Positions 16,910-25,873 of a DNA stretch of 49,410 nt are shown piece after piece. Position numbers and translations under genes: made by a program. Source of the stretch: Lachnospiraceae bacterium. Its GTDB lineage: Bacteria > Bacillota > Clostridia > Lachnospirales > Lachnospiraceae. The notes under the pieces were generated by a model, which was given only the letters and a program-made list of their open reading frames with translations, was not told the DNA's origin and did no database searches. The stretch is from assembly GCA_021202075.1 (NCBI GenBank), contig JAJQDT010000098.1, positions 1 through 49,410 on the forward strand. The letters are read 5' to 3'. Position 1 is the first letter of the stretch. Every line of letters starts with the position of its first letter.

Positions 16910-18223
16910 TCAGGCAAACAAATCCTTCAGAATCGCGCTCGCCGTCTTGCTTCGATATCCGTCCGGATCGGTCATGATGGACTTCCCGGAGATATCCCAT
17001 CGCATCTGCGAATAGCCCGACAGGTAGGAGGAACTGACCAGGCAGTCCGGGTATTTGCTGTACCAGTTGGGATAATATTTTTTCATGTAGGAAGCAGCCA
17101 GCTTTACGGCTTCGCTGGAGGTATTTCCGGAAGAGGAAGGCGTGCCGGCCAGCCGGACGCCGGGCGGGCTGGAATGGAGCAGCACAACGCTTCCGTCGCT
17201 GCAGGAGCCGACCACCATCCAGACATGCCCGCTCGAGCTCATGATATCCCCCGCTTTGTAATCTGTCACGGAGGAGGCCGATTTATAAGTTCCCCAGCCC
17301 CTGGAAGCAAAGTTCGACGCCATTTTTGAGGCTTTCATCACATATCCCTCGTTGCCGTCTGTAGTATTTAATATGTTATAAATGCACCATCCAATATAGC
17401 CGGAACAGTCCAGGCCGTTTGAAATCTGATAGCGGGTGGTCCGATAGTCATAGCTGCTGGTCTGCTGCTCAAAAAACGTTTTCCACTGCACACTGACGCC
17501 AATGGACACTGCCTCCGTGCCGGCGCCGGTGTCCTCCTCATTCCAGCCGCCGCCCCAGACATACATTGTGGAGCCGACCGGCTCCAGCGCGGTCGAAAGA
17601 AGCGTCTTTATCGTACTCGAAGAGAGGTCGCAGGTCACTGTGACCTTCTTTTTAAATGTCTTAATCAGCACATCTTTGTAGTAGACGCGCGCGCGGATGG
17701 TCGCCTTGCCGGAGGATACTGCCCGGATTTTCCCGGACGAGCTCACAGTGGCGACGGATGTTTTAGAGCTGGAATATTTCACCGTGCAGCCGCTCTGGAC
17801 GGTGGCCTTTGCGGTCTTGCTCTCGCCCGCCATCAGAGAAATCGATGAAGTATTGTACTTGAAAGAGCCGGAATTGGTCACAAGCAGATACACCTTTCCT
17901 GTTTCTGTCCCATCACTACCGTAGAGTGTCAACGTTGCCTTTCCCTTCTTTTTTGCTGTGACTTTAAAGGAGCCATTTGCTTTTTCTGTGACTCTGGCCA
18001 CAGATGTCTTTGATGAAGTGACGCCTGCGCAGTCATTGATTGTACAGGATTTCCCGACCGCGAGCGTTTTGACCGAAGCATCCTCGGCCCGGGCAGGCAT
18101 AGAAAAGCAAAAACTAAGGAGCACCGTCAGAATGAGGACCGGAAACAGCCCGATCCGGCGATCATGTCCAATGGAGCTGGTGCTGATGGAGTGATGCATG
18201 TTTGAATTACTGTATTTGTCCAT
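16910..18223 (-). CDS. Exported NlpC/P60-like protein with two Ig-like domains
   Basis: 437 residues. After a basic N-terminus, a signal segment (LFPVLILTVLLSFCFSMPARA) ends near residue 46. Two bacterial Ig-like (Big_2) domains follow (about 55-115 and 120-195, each with SSKTSVA(R/T)V). The C-terminal domain has a Cys-His arrangement of NlpC/P60 or CHAP type: NGLDCSGYIGW, then SSGHVWMVVG and VVLLHSSPPG. These enzymes cleave peptidoglycan peptides or related amide bonds. The Big_2 domains probably hold it at the surface. GGAGG precedes the ATG. Upstream lies a TATAAT box (complement of 18261-18266) and a striking array of three dyads. Catalytic identity is inferred from the motif order; activity is untested. 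Confidence 0.8.
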   Translation of the reverse strand: MDKYSNSNMHHSISTSSIGHDRRIGLFPVLILTVLLSFCFSMPARAEDASVKTLAVGKSCTINDCAGVTSSKTSVARVTEKANGSFKVTAKKKGKATLTLYGSDGTETGKVYLLVTNSGSFKYNTSSISLMAGESKTAKATVQSGCTVKYSSSKTSVATVSSSGKIRAVSSGKATIRARVYYKDVLIKTFKKKVTVTCDLSSSTIKTLLSTALEPVGSTMYVWGGGWNEEDTGAGTEAVSIGVSVQWKTFFEQQTSSYDYRTTRYQISNGLDCSGYIGWCIYNILNTTDGNEGYVMKASKMASNFASRGWGTYKSASSVTDYKAGDIMSSSGHVWMVVGSCSDGSVVLLHSSPPGVRLAGTPSSSGNTSSEAVKLAASYMKKYYPNWYSKYPDCLVSSSYLSGYSQMRWDISGKSIMTDPDGYRSKTASAILKDLFA

Positions 18224-18296
18224 ATGGTTTTATCCTCCGAAAGTCTTATGCTTTTATAGTATTATAATTGCTTCAGGAGTAAAAATCCAGAAAAAG

Positions 18297-18374
18297 TCAT
18301 TTCAAAATGATTTTTTCCTGAAAAATAATCATTTCAAAATGACTTTTTTCGTAAAAATAATCAGTTTGAAATGA
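18297..18374. promoter_or_regulatory. Three 14-bp dyads at exact 32-bp spacing upstream of the NlpC-like gene
   Basis: TCATTTCAAAATGA at 18297 and 18329 and TCAGTTTGAAATGA at 18361 are near-perfect dyads whose starts are exactly 32 bp apart. The segments between them are also alike (TTTTTTCCTGAAAAATAA and CTTTTTTCGTAAAAATAA), so the region is a 32-bp tandem repeat. It ends about 30 bp upstream of a TATAAT-like -10 (complement of 18261-18266) of the gene at 18223. The spacing equals about three helical turns, as for cooperative binding on one DNA face. Confidence 0.7.
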
Positions 18375-18385
18375 TTTTTACCATT

Positions 18386-18661
18386 TCATCTTTTCATTTT
18401 CTTCATAATAGAGAGGATTTTATCAATTTTTCGAATCTCCTGCGGTGATTTTCCGTTTTTCATTACGTTTATGATGGCTTCGGTCTCAGACGGATCGAAG
18501 GATAGTCCTCCGCTGCCGGACCCGGAAAGTGCCATCAGGAACGGCAGAAGCTCTTCCTGGCTTTTCCCCTGTGCCTGCTCGGCGAGAGAGGAAAGCATCT
18601 GGAGCTTTTCGGCGCTAATGCCCCCGAGGGCGGGATTGTTCATCCAGCTGTTATCACTCAT
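18386..18661 (-). CDS. Small conserved clostridial protein of unknown function
   Basis: 91 residues, acidic N-terminal half and a basic C-terminus (KIDKILSIMKKMKR). Proteins with the same layout (NPALGGISAEKLQMLSSLAEQ, a Leu/Pro-rich LLPFLMAL, then MKNGKSPQEIRKID) are common in Lachnospiraceae; I know of no assigned function. There is no signal peptide or membrane segment. The start has AAAGGAG upstream. It follows the 152-residue gene at 18774 by 112 bp, a gap filled with hairpins, and the pair may be one unit. Similar two-gene neighbourhoods are frequent in these bacteria, so the two products may act together; this is inference. Confidence 0.65.
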   Translation of the reverse strand: MSDNSWMNNPALGGISAEKLQMLSSLAEQAQGKSQEELLPFLMALSGSGSGGLSFDPSETEAIINVMKNGKSPQEIRKIDKILSIMKKMKR

Positions 18662-18680
18662 ATGGGTTCTCCTTTCATGT

Positions 18681-18786
18681 CCATCATCGCAACGCGATGA
18701 TGGTGGCAGGCAATGTTCCGATTCACTTGGTGAATCGAGAACGGTACCGCGCCCATTGTACGAAGCACAATTTTCAAATGGCGCGG
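18681..18786. other. Three consecutive hairpins between two small genes
   Basis: CCATCATCGC-AAC-GCGATGATGG (18681-18703); GTTCCGATTCAC-TTG-GTGAATCG with GAAC after one bulged base (18715-18742); and CCGCGCC...GGCGCGG (18747-18786), which runs into the 3' end of the upstream gene. Loops of three bases recur. None has a T-run. The arrangement resembles the cluster at 8026-8184. Confidence 0.65.
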
Positions 18787-19232
18787 CTTTCCTGCTGCGA
18801 AAACATCGAATACAATTCCATCATACTCATCATCTGCAGAGCCTGATCGATCATCTCGGCCTCTTCTCCTTCACAGTACTGGCGGATGTCACTTAATATA
18901 TCCAGCATATCGGAGGAGTCTTCGGAGGATTCTTCTGTGAATTCATCTGCGTTTTCGTTCAGGCAGGAATCTGCGGTTTTTATGCCGTCCTGGCCAGATT
19001 CCCCTGCTGTCATGGAGCCGGTATTCTGTGAGGCTGGACGAAACGGATAACGTAATCCGTGGTTTTGGCCGGGAGGTCGGCTGTAGTAATTCAGGACGTT
19101 GCGGACTTCCATCATTTTAATCATGACCGAGAAGGTCTTCTGGCTGCCCGGCGGAAGATGAGGAATGATAGCCTTCATAAGCTGTAAATGATTTTGATTG
19201 GCGATCTCATCCAGCCGGGTTTGCACAGTCAT
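18774..19232 (-). CDS. Hypothetical Met-rich helical protein
   Basis: 152 residues, no recognised domain. The N-terminal 55 residues are helical (TRLDEIANQNHLQLMKAIIPHLPPGSQKTFSVMIKMME is spread over residues 5-42), the middle is Ser/Glu/Asp-rich and likely disordered, and the last 35 residues form an amphipathic Met-rich helix (MIDQALQMMSMMELYSMF). Two starts are possible: ATG 19232 lies only one base from AGGAGG, while the GTG at 19226 has ideal spacing and may be the true start. It is upstream of the 91-residue gene and probably co-transcribed with it. The partner protein has a similar acidic-helical character. Function unknown. Confidence 0.6.
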   Translation of the reverse strand: MTVQTRLDEIANQNHLQLMKAIIPHLPPGSQKTFSVMIKMMEVRNVLNYYSRPPGQNHGLRYPFRPASQNTGSMTAGESGQDGIKTADSCLNENADEFTEESSEDSSDMLDILSDIRQYCEGEEAEMIDQALQMMSMMELYSMFSQQESRAI

Positions 19233-19439
19233 TCCTCCTGTTCTATTTCTATTGTTCCTTATTGTTATGTGGAAAGTTCCTTATGATGCTTCTGAATTTC
19301 TCAATTCCTCAATTCTGCCGCTGCCGTTTCGATCATTGAATACACAGTGCAAGGATTGCCGGACATCACCTGAAGAAGGCTAAGGAACTGCCACTGGTAC
19401 GCGCAGCACCTTGTATCTTTACTCTATGCAGCGAAAAGC

Positions 19440-19479
19440 GAAAAAAGAAGCAGCCCCGCATCCAAAAGATATGCGGGGC
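19440..19479 (-). terminator. Terminator after rqcH
   Basis: GCCCCGCAT (19453-19461) pairs perfectly with ATGCGGGGC (19471-19479). On the minus strand the stem is followed by TGCTTCTTTTTTCG. It lies 18 bp beyond the rqcH stop codon. The remaining gap up to 19496 and between 19233 and 19440 holds no gene. Confidence 0.85.
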
Positions 19480-19496
19480 ATGTTCAGATTATTCAT

Positions 19497-21251
19497 TTAG
19501 CACGATTTGATCTGCGAGATATCACTGTCGATCATCATGGAATAGTTGGTGTAGTACACGACAAAGCCGGGCTTTGCGCCGTTTGGCTTTTTTACATGCT
19601 TTTTCTCCACATAATCGATTTCGACTTTCTGTGCGCCGCGGTTCTGCGAGTACCAGGCTGCGAGGCGCGCCGCGTCCTCGAATGTGGAATCCGGCGGCAT
19701 GGTTCCGTTTGCCTTTACGATGACATGGGAGCCGGGGGCGCCCTTCGCGTGAAACCACCAGTCCCCGCCGGAGGCAAAGCGGAATGTCAGCTCATCGTTC
19801 TGATAATTGTTTTTCCCGACATAGATGTCATAGCCGTCCGAGGAGATGTAGTGATACGGCCGCGAGGTGATTTTCACCTTTTTCCCGGAATAGCGGCGGC
19901 GGATGTAACCGGCGTCGGTCAGCTCCTCCTTTACCTGTACCAGATCCTCTTCGGAGAGCGCCATGTCCATGAATGTGCAGATGGATTCCAGATGCTCAAT
20001 TTCCGCCTTTGTCTCCTGCACCAGCTCGCTCAGAGCCTCATAGGTGCGCTTGAGCTTATTGTATCTGTCAAAGTATTTCTGCGCATTTTCCTGCGCGGAA
20101 AGAGCCGGATCCAGCGGAACGGTTATCAATTCGTTTGTATAATAATTCAGCGCCTCGAAGCTTTTGGCCTTTGGCGGCACGTCGTAGCCATAGGCATGAA
20201 TCAGCTCGCCGTAAATCCGGTATTTGTCACGCTTATCCGTGTCGCCGAGCTGCTTCACCTGAAGGTTGTATTTTTTGCGGCAGCGGTCGAGCGCGGTCGT
20301 GGTGATACGGCGCAGGTCAGAGGATTTCTGACGAATCCGGGTCACCGTATTTTTCATCGCGTAATACTGCTCCAGCATTTCAGACGGTGAGCCGAAGCGC
20401 CGGACGGTGTACTGGCCGGGGTAATCCTCATATAGAGATAAGGGCAAGGAAGAGAATTCCACCGGCGCCTTTTCATCCGAATTTTCATAGATAATGGAGG
20501 GCGAATAACGCTTTTCCTTCACATCCTCCATCAGCAGCTCAAACGTGTGAAAAAGGTGCAGCTGTGTCAGCTCATCGATGGCGTTGGCGCTCTGCGCAGA
20601 CTCCGCCCCGGCGCGGTGGCAGAGCTCCTCGGCAACCACCGGGCTGATGCCGGTATACGTAGTGTAGATGGCCTTCGCAAGCGACATCGGACGGGAGAAG
20701 ACGGTGGAACAGAATTCCTCCTGCGAGGTGTCAAGCGGATCCAGCTTTTCCTGTGTCACGGCGATAAAATACGGCCGTCCGGGCAGAACCTCGCGCACGG
20801 AGCTTGTCATGGCTCCCACGTGCTTGATGCTGTCGATGATCATACCGGAATCGTCGCAGAAAATCAGGTTGCTGTGCTTGCCCATCAGCTCAATGATCAG
20901 ATCCTTCCGGCAGAGGTCGCCCATCTCATTGTAATGCTCAATCTCAAAATGAATGATGCGCTCCAGCGAGGGCTGCCAGATACGCAGAATCCGCCCGTTC
21001 GCGATGTGCTTGCGCAGCAGCATACAGAAATTCGGCGCCGTCATCGGGGAAGGCTTATTCGTATTCGTAAGATAAATCAGCGGAAGGCTGGCGCTCGCGG
21101 AAAGCAGCAGCCGGTATTGCCCGCTCTGGCTTTTTATGGTGAGCAGCAGCTCGTCCGCCTCGGGCTGCGCGATTTTGCTGATACGCCCTCCGACCAGCTT
21201 TTCGGAGAGCTCCGCAGTGATATTTGATAAAACAATGCCGTCAAGAGCCAT
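19497..21251 (-). CDS. rqcH: RqcH/NFACT family ribosome quality-control protein
   Basis: 584 residues, the usual length for bacterial NFACT proteins (long annotated as fibronectin-binding protein A). RqcH binds stalled 50S subunits carrying peptidyl-tRNA and recruits tRNA(Ala) to add C-terminal alanine tails for degradation. Seen here: NFACT-N with start MALDGIVLSNITAEL, the conserved LIIELMGKHSNLIF near residues 125-138, a central coiled-coil region (about 290-440), and NFACT-R with YDIYVGKNNYQNDELTFRFA and DWWFHAKGAPGSHVIVK. The start has AAGGAG upstream. It is single, with a terminator following. The conserved Asp-Arg of the N-domain was not checked residue by residue. Confidence 0.93.
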   Translation of the reverse strand: MALDGIVLSNITAELSEKLVGGRISKIAQPEADELLLTIKSQSGQYRLLLSASASLPLIYLTNTNKPSPMTAPNFCMLLRKHIANGRILRIWQPSLERIIHFEIEHYNEMGDLCRKDLIIELMGKHSNLIFCDDSGMIIDSIKHVGAMTSSVREVLPGRPYFIAVTQEKLDPLDTSQEEFCSTVFSRPMSLAKAIYTTYTGISPVVAEELCHRAGAESAQSANAIDELTQLHLFHTFELLMEDVKEKRYSPSIIYENSDEKAPVEFSSLPLSLYEDYPGQYTVRRFGSPSEMLEQYYAMKNTVTRIRQKSSDLRRITTTALDRCRKKYNLQVKQLGDTDKRDKYRIYGELIHAYGYDVPPKAKSFEALNYYTNELITVPLDPALSAQENAQKYFDRYNKLKRTYEALSELVQETKAEIEHLESICTFMDMALSEEDLVQVKEELTDAGYIRRRYSGKKVKITSRPYHYISSDGYDIYVGKNNYQNDELTFRFASGGDWWFHAKGAPGSHVIVKANGTMPPDSTFEDAARLAAWYSQNRGAQKVEIDYVEKKHVKKPNGAKPGFVVYYTNYSMMIDSDISQIKSC

Positions 21252-21382
21252 GATACATTACTCCTTAAGTCAGATATGTTCTGGCATACTCCTGATTCAA
21301 AATAATCAAATTTGCTATTTCAGCTTCTCTATTTGATCATTAACGTCCGAGCAACTAATGTTACTCATAAATATCTCCTGTA

Positions 21383-21420
21383 TACAAAAAGAGCCCCGGA
21401 ATACGATCCCAGAACTCTTT
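21383..21420 (-). terminator. Terminator after the dipeptidase gene
   Basis: On the minus strand AAAGAGTTCTGGGAT and ATTCCGGGGCTCTTT can form a continuous 15-pair RNA stem if G-U pairs are allowed, with a CGT loop, followed by TTGTATAC and preceded by none. It is 70 bp beyond the stop at 21493. Confidence 0.7.
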
Positions 21421-21492
21421 CGCGACCGCACAGCAGTCATTCACTAAGCAGCTACATTTTAGCATACCCAAAAATCCTGTCAAGTATTCCTC

Positions 21493-23322
21493 TTACAATT
21501 CATTACAGATCCGCACGATCGCGTCTGCGAAGATCTTCGCGCTTGTCATCAGTGTATCAATGACCATGAATTCGTCGTCGCCGTGCATGTGATTGTCCAC
21601 ATCCGGCGTCATGCAGCCGAAGGCCACGCCGCGCTCCAGGCCATGCACGTAGGTGCCGCCGCCTGTTGATAGCGGCTGTCCTTTTATACCGGTATAGGTC
21701 TCATAGCTCTCGAGCAGGATTTTTACAAAGTCTGAGTCGCCAGGCACACAGTGCGGGCGGGTCATCGGCACGTCTTCCATCCGGATGCCATGTTCGGCGA
21801 GCGCTTTCATGACCGGCAGCTTTGTGTTTTCCTCATCACAGCCGATCGGGAGCCGCGCATCGAACGCACCGCTTACATGATCCGGCCTGTAATCCAGAAT
21901 GCTGAAGCACAGGGTCACCTCCCCTGACTGCTCCTCCTCGCGGTAAATGCCGAGCGTTTTTCCGCAGGTATCCTCATAAGGAAACAGGCTCTCCAGAGCG
22001 AGCAATGCGTCTAGACCGGCAGCATCGGTGTCACCGGATGAGAAGGCTTTCTCATCCGCCAGCTTTTTTATCAGGCGCAGCGTCGCGGTCAGCGCGTTTT
22101 TGCCCTCCTGCGGGGTCGAGGCATGCGCGGCCTGTCCGCGGGCATTCACCCGCAAAGTACCGTACATATTCTCACCACATATCTGATTCGCAGTACCAGA
22201 AGCGGATCTGTCTGAGTTGTCAGGATTTGCTTTTTTGTTTTCTCCATAATTGTCTACCGTATCATTACCTGAAAATGAACCGGCATCGTCCAGCTTCTCG
22301 ATTTCAAAAACCACACCGGTCTCCCCGGTCGCCTCATCCGCAGCACGGCGCACCGTCTCTTCCGATAAGCCTTCCAGCTCCAGAACCGCCCGGCCGGGGA
22401 CGACATTTGCCTTATCTCCGCTCTGAAAACTCAGCACCCGCGCACGGGAAGCTTCACATACCGAGGCCGCTTCGCTCAAAGCCCCGCTGTCCGTTCCTTC
22501 GGCTTCGCTCTTTCGCACACCGCCCTTTGCCTGCATATCATCCGATGCTGATGTTCCCATAGCCTCCGACACTGATGTCGCCGCATCAGGGAACTCCGCA
22601 TGGAAATGTGCTTCCAGCCTGCCTTTTTCAATGTTGATGACCGGAAAATCCGCATCCGGCGTAAACGTATAAGGAGCCTCTTTTTCGATTCCGTAATAAT
22701 ACTTCAGATCGCCCGAGCCGCACTCTTCATCCGAGCCGAGAATCAGGCGCACGCCTTTTTTCATCGGAATGCCAAGATCATGAATCGCCCGCAGCGCGTA
22801 CAGCGCTGCAATCGCAGGACCCTTGTCGTCCGCCGTGCCGCGCCCGTAAATTCTGTCATCCACAATCTTCGGCTCAAACGGCTGCGTCACCGTCCAGTCC
22901 TCTGTCACCGGGACGACATCCAGATGCGCCAGAATGTCAAGGCCTTTTTCCGAATCAGCCGCGGCTTCCTTCTTTTTCTTCTCCGGCTGCAAAACCGTCT
23001 TTGAAGCGGAAGCATCCAGTTGGAGTGAATAGCCGCCCATCGAGCAGATGATGTCATCATCCATCGGATCCTCGCGCGTCTGATCAGTTGCTTTTAAGTC
23101 TCCGGTCACCACATAGTTCTCATAATTTCTCACGGACAGACCATACTGCCTCATCATTTCCTGCGCAGCCGAAAGCGCGGCCGCCGGTCCTTCCCCAAAG
23201 GGCATGCCTTCCTTCGCTGTCCCCTTCTGGCTGTTGATCCGCACCAGAGTTTTCAGATCCTCCAGCATTTTCTCTTTTTTGCTGTCAATATAGGAATCTA
23301 TTTTTTCCTTATACTCGTTCAT
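21493..23322 (-). CDS. PepV/Sapep-type M20 dipeptidase with low-complexity insertions
   Basis: 609 residues; PepV relatives have about 470. It would hydrolyse dipeptides with two catalytic metal ions (zinc or manganese). Motifs seen: ILAHLDVVPVTEDW (metal His and Asp), GRGTADDKGP (catalytic Asp, metal Asp), GSDEECGSGD (catalytic Glu pair), and STGGGTYVHGLERGVAFG near the C-terminus. The extra length comes from three Ser/Ala/Glu/Asn-rich insertions: before the first metal motif, in the region after HFHAEF, and before GTLRVNARGQAAHAS in the lid domain. These look disordered and do not break the frame. The start has AAGGAG upstream. It lies 14 bp after the fructokinase gene, so the two are co-transcribed. 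Confidence 0.88.
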   Translation of the reverse strand: MNEYKEKIDSYIDSKKEKMLEDLKTLVRINSQKGTAKEGMPFGEGPAAALSAAQEMMRQYGLSVRNYENYVVTGDLKATDQTREDPMDDDIICSMGGYSLQLDASASKTVLQPEKKKKEAAADSEKGLDILAHLDVVPVTEDWTVTQPFEPKIVDDRIYGRGTADDKGPAIAALYALRAIHDLGIPMKKGVRLILGSDEECGSGDLKYYYGIEKEAPYTFTPDADFPVINIEKGRLEAHFHAEFPDAATSVSEAMGTSASDDMQAKGGVRKSEAEGTDSGALSEAASVCEASRARVLSFQSGDKANVVPGRAVLELEGLSEETVRRAADEATGETGVVFEIEKLDDAGSFSGNDTVDNYGENKKANPDNSDRSASGTANQICGENMYGTLRVNARGQAAHASTPQEGKNALTATLRLIKKLADEKAFSSGDTDAAGLDALLALESLFPYEDTCGKTLGIYREEEQSGEVTLCFSILDYRPDHVSGAFDARLPIGCDEENTKLPVMKALAEHGIRMEDVPMTRPHCVPGDSDFVKILLESYETYTGIKGQPLSTGGGTYVHGLERGVAFGCMTPDVDNHMHGDDEFMVIDTLMTSAKIFADAIVRICNEL

Positions 23323-23336
23323 ATACTATATGCTCC

Positions 23337-24281
23337 TTATGAAAGAAACTCCTCAATCTCCACCCGCGTCGGCAGTGCCGGTATGCCGCCCATCTTCTGG
23401 ACACACAGGCCGCCGGAGGCGTTTCCGTAAACCAGCGCCTCGCGGACCAGCGCCTCGTTCAGATCGGAAACCGTCGTCACCCCGCTCATCAGCAGCTTTG
23501 AGAGGAACCCGCCCCAGAAGGCATCCCCGGCGCCGGTCGCGTCGACTGCCTTTACTTTATTGCCGGCCACGGTTCCCTCCGTTCCGGCGTAAAAATACCT
23601 GGCGCCTTTTGATCCCAGCGTCTCTATTACAACTGAAATATTGTGCTCTTTCATCAGTGCGAGAATGTTCTCTTCGCCGCCGACAAAATCCAGCTCCTCA
23701 TCAGAAACCTTGAGCAGATCCACATACGGGAGCACGCGGTCGACGACCGCTTTTGCGTCCTCAAAGCTCCAAATCATCTTGCGGTAATTGACGTCATAGC
23801 TGATCAGCTTTCCGTTTTTCTTTGCCATCTCCATGGCCGCAAAATGCGCGTCCCGGCTCGGGTTTTCGGACATGCCAAACGAGCCGGCATGAAGAATTTT
23901 TGCGCTCCGGATAACTTCCTCATCGATGTCGGATGCGTCCAGCAGAATGTCCGCGCCCGGTTTGCGCACGAAGGTAAAGGATCGCTCGCCGCCCTCGTAC
24001 AAGGTCACGAACGCCAGCGTCGTCACGGCCTGGTCCGTCAGCTCCGGCAGCAGCGCCTCCACCTGATTTTCCTCCAGAGTCCGCTTCAGAAGCTTTCCAA
24101 AATCATCATTGCCGAGACGCCCCAGGAAACCGGTCTTCAGGCCATTTCGCGCAATCGCGATGCAGGCGTTCGCCGGAGCGCCGCCGGGATTGCAGACATA
24201 GCTGCGCTCCTCCTTCCCCGGCGTAAAATCGATCAGCATCTCTCCCATACAGATAATGTCCAGTGTCGGGTTATTTCCCAT
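23337..24281 (-). CDS. Fructokinase-like PfkB family sugar kinase
   Basis: 314 residues from the second of two close ATGs (24287 and 24281; AGGAG has better spacing to the second). PfkB motif 1 is NPGGAPANACIAIARNG near residues 30-46 and motif 2 is DATGAGDAFWGGFLS near residues 245-259, with the catalytic Asp in GAGD. CMGEMLIDFTP at the start and LISYDVNYR are typical of fructokinases of the ScrK type, which phosphorylate fructose from sucrose or other sources. No sugar transporter or hydrolase is adjacent, so the substrate is open. It is in an operon with the dipeptidase gene, an unusual pairing. Confidence 0.85.
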   Translation of the reverse strand: MGNNPTLDIICMGEMLIDFTPGKEERSYVCNPGGAPANACIAIARNGLKTGFLGRLGNDDFGKLLKRTLEENQVEALLPELTDQAVTTLAFVTLYEGGERSFTFVRKPGADILLDASDIDEEVIRSAKILHAGSFGMSENPSRDAHFAAMEMAKKNGKLISYDVNYRKMIWSFEDAKAVVDRVLPYVDLLKVSDEELDFVGGEENILALMKEHNISVVIETLGSKGARYFYAGTEGTVAGNKVKAVDATGAGDAFWGGFLSKLLMSGVTTVSDLNEALVREALVYGNASGGLCVQKMGGIPALPTRVEIEEFLS

Positions 24282-24317
24282 TGTCATGCTCCTTTCTTTA
24301 TATATATCACAGATTTG

Positions 24318-24405
24318 CTTAAGAACTGTCGTGAAACTACTTACCCATCTTACACTGTCCGAAGCGCGAATCTCAAGTCGTAAAAAGCCTCGGCACAGTT
24401 ATTCC
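24318..24405 (+). repeat. Dispersed palindromic element, copy 4 (degenerate)
   Basis: CTTAAGAACTGTCGTGAAAC, then CATCTTACACTGTCCGAAGC and TAAAAAGCCTCGGCAC follow the family order throughout, with more substitutions than other copies. It lies between the antiporter gene and the fructokinase gene, in the same orientation as copy 3. The far end (CAGTTATTCCT) is only a partial match. Confidence 0.45.
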
Positions 24406-24434
24406 TCCGGAATTCTTTTCTCATATGAAAAGTT

Positions 24435-25739
24435 CTACCTTCCTGGCTGCCCTTTCTTTGCATTCTCAAGGTTGATCTTGCGGCGGTTTTTCACTTCTTC
24501 GCTCATCGGCTGAATCTCGCCGGCCTTCTTCAGCGACATCTTCGTCAGCATCGGGCCGACCAGCTCATAAATCAGGATCGCGAAAAGCGTGATGTTGCGG
24601 ATCAGCTCACCCTGCTCCCCCAGCTGCTGCGCGGTCACGCACATCCCCAGCGCCACGCCCGCCTGCGGCAGAAGCGTGATGCCCAAATACTTGCAGATAG
24701 TGTCGCTGCAGCCCGTCGCTTTCGAAGAGAGAAAGGTGCCGATGTACTTGCCTGCGGAGCGGGTAATGATATAGACCAGACCGATCAGAACAATCATGCC
24801 GTCCTTGAACACGCCGAGCTCCAGCTGTGCACCGGAAATCACGAAAAACGCAGCGAACAGCGGACTCGTCCAGCCATCCGTCTTGCTCATAATCTCATGG
24901 GAGAGCGGACAGAGATTGCAAAATACAGTGCCCAGCATCATGCACACCAGCAGGGATGAGAAACCGATGGTCACCGGTCCGATCTCGAATTCAAGCATGG
25001 AAAGAGCCGTCGTCAAAAATACAAACGCAATCGACATATTCAGACGGTTTGTATTGGAGTTGAACAGCTTTTCCAGCTGTGTCAGCAGCCATCCCAGCAG
25101 GGCTCCCAGCAGAAGCGACAGCACGATTTCCAGAAGCGGGTTGACCAGAATCGAGACCAGGTCAAAGGAACCGCTCACCATCGCTCTGGCAATGCCGAAG
25201 CTTACCGCAAATACAATCAGTCCCACAGCATCATCCAGCGCAACGATCGGCAGCAGCAGGTCCACCAGCGGTCCTTTTGCCTTGTACTGCCGCACAACCA
25301 TCAGGGTCGCGGCCGGTGCGGTCGCCGTCGCAATCGCGCCGAGTGTAATCGCCTGCGCCGCAGTCAGTTTTCCATGCGTCGCCGCGCTCACAAGCAGCAG
25401 GGCAAGATCGACAAACAGCGTCGCGGTCAATGCCTGCACAATGCCAATCACCGTCGCCTGCCGTCCCGTTTTCTTCAGCTGTGACAGACGAAATTCATTG
25501 CCGATCGCAAACGCGATAAAGCCCAGCGCCACGTCAGAGACAAGGCTTAAGTCTTCCACACTCTCCATCGTCGGAAATCCAAGGCCGGAAATGTCCACCC
25601 GTCCCAGACAGTACGGGCCGATCAGCACACCGGCCACCAGATAAGCGGTGACCGACGGCAGCTTCAGCGGTTTTAAAACGCGGGTCATCAGAAGCCCCGC
25701 AAGAATAGCAATCGAAATTGACAGTAACGTGCTAACCAT
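24435..25739 (-). CDS. Cation/proton antiporter, CPA2 (Kef-like) family
   Basis: 434 residues with about 12-13 hydrophobic segments and no C-terminal TrkA domain. The N-terminus LKLPSVTAYLVAGVLIGPY is the typical first segment of CPA2 exchangers. Segment GAIATATAPAATLMVVRQYKAKGP followed by LLLPIVALDDAVGLIVFA carries the conserved Asp pair region (ALDDAVGL) used for ion binding. It would exchange Na+ or K+ for protons across the membrane. The frame is open upstream, but ATG 25739 has GAGAGGAG before it and starts with the first membrane helix. It stands alone. The 25740-25873 gap holds no clear signal. Confidence 0.85.
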   Translation of the reverse strand: MVSTLLSISIAILAGLLMTRVLKPLKLPSVTAYLVAGVLIGPYCLGRVDISGLGFPTMESVEDLSLVSDVALGFIAFAIGNEFRLSQLKKTGRQATVIGIVQALTATLFVDLALLLVSAATHGKLTAAQAITLGAIATATAPAATLMVVRQYKAKGPLVDLLLPIVALDDAVGLIVFAVSFGIARAMVSGSFDLVSILVNPLLEIVLSLLLGALLGWLLTQLEKLFNSNTNRLNMSIAFVFLTTALSMLEFEIGPVTIGFSSLLVCMMLGTVFCNLCPLSHEIMSKTDGWTSPLFAAFFVISGAQLELGVFKDGMIVLIGLVYIITRSAGKYIGTFLSSKATGCSDTICKYLGITLLPQAGVALGMCVTAQQLGEQGELIRNITLFAILIYELVGPMLTKMSLKKAGEIQPMSEEVKNRRKINLENAKKGQPGR

Positions 25740-25873
25740 ACAGTATACTCCTCTCTCGAACTCTTTCCAAAGCAGTCTTTTATTCAGGATACCGGTCACG
25801 TCAGAACATAAAATACATCATATTATATGCACGGCTCCCCATCCTGCCTGAGCCGAAATTTCAGGGGCATTTT

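Noticed and set aside
18224..18385. CRISPR-like array from the regular 32-bp period
   Set aside because: Only three units, spacers also repeated, no cas genes; fits an operator array better.
19376..19416. TAAGGAACTGCCACTGG, similar to the end of the dispersed element
   Set aside because: Match is short and the second half does not follow the family order.
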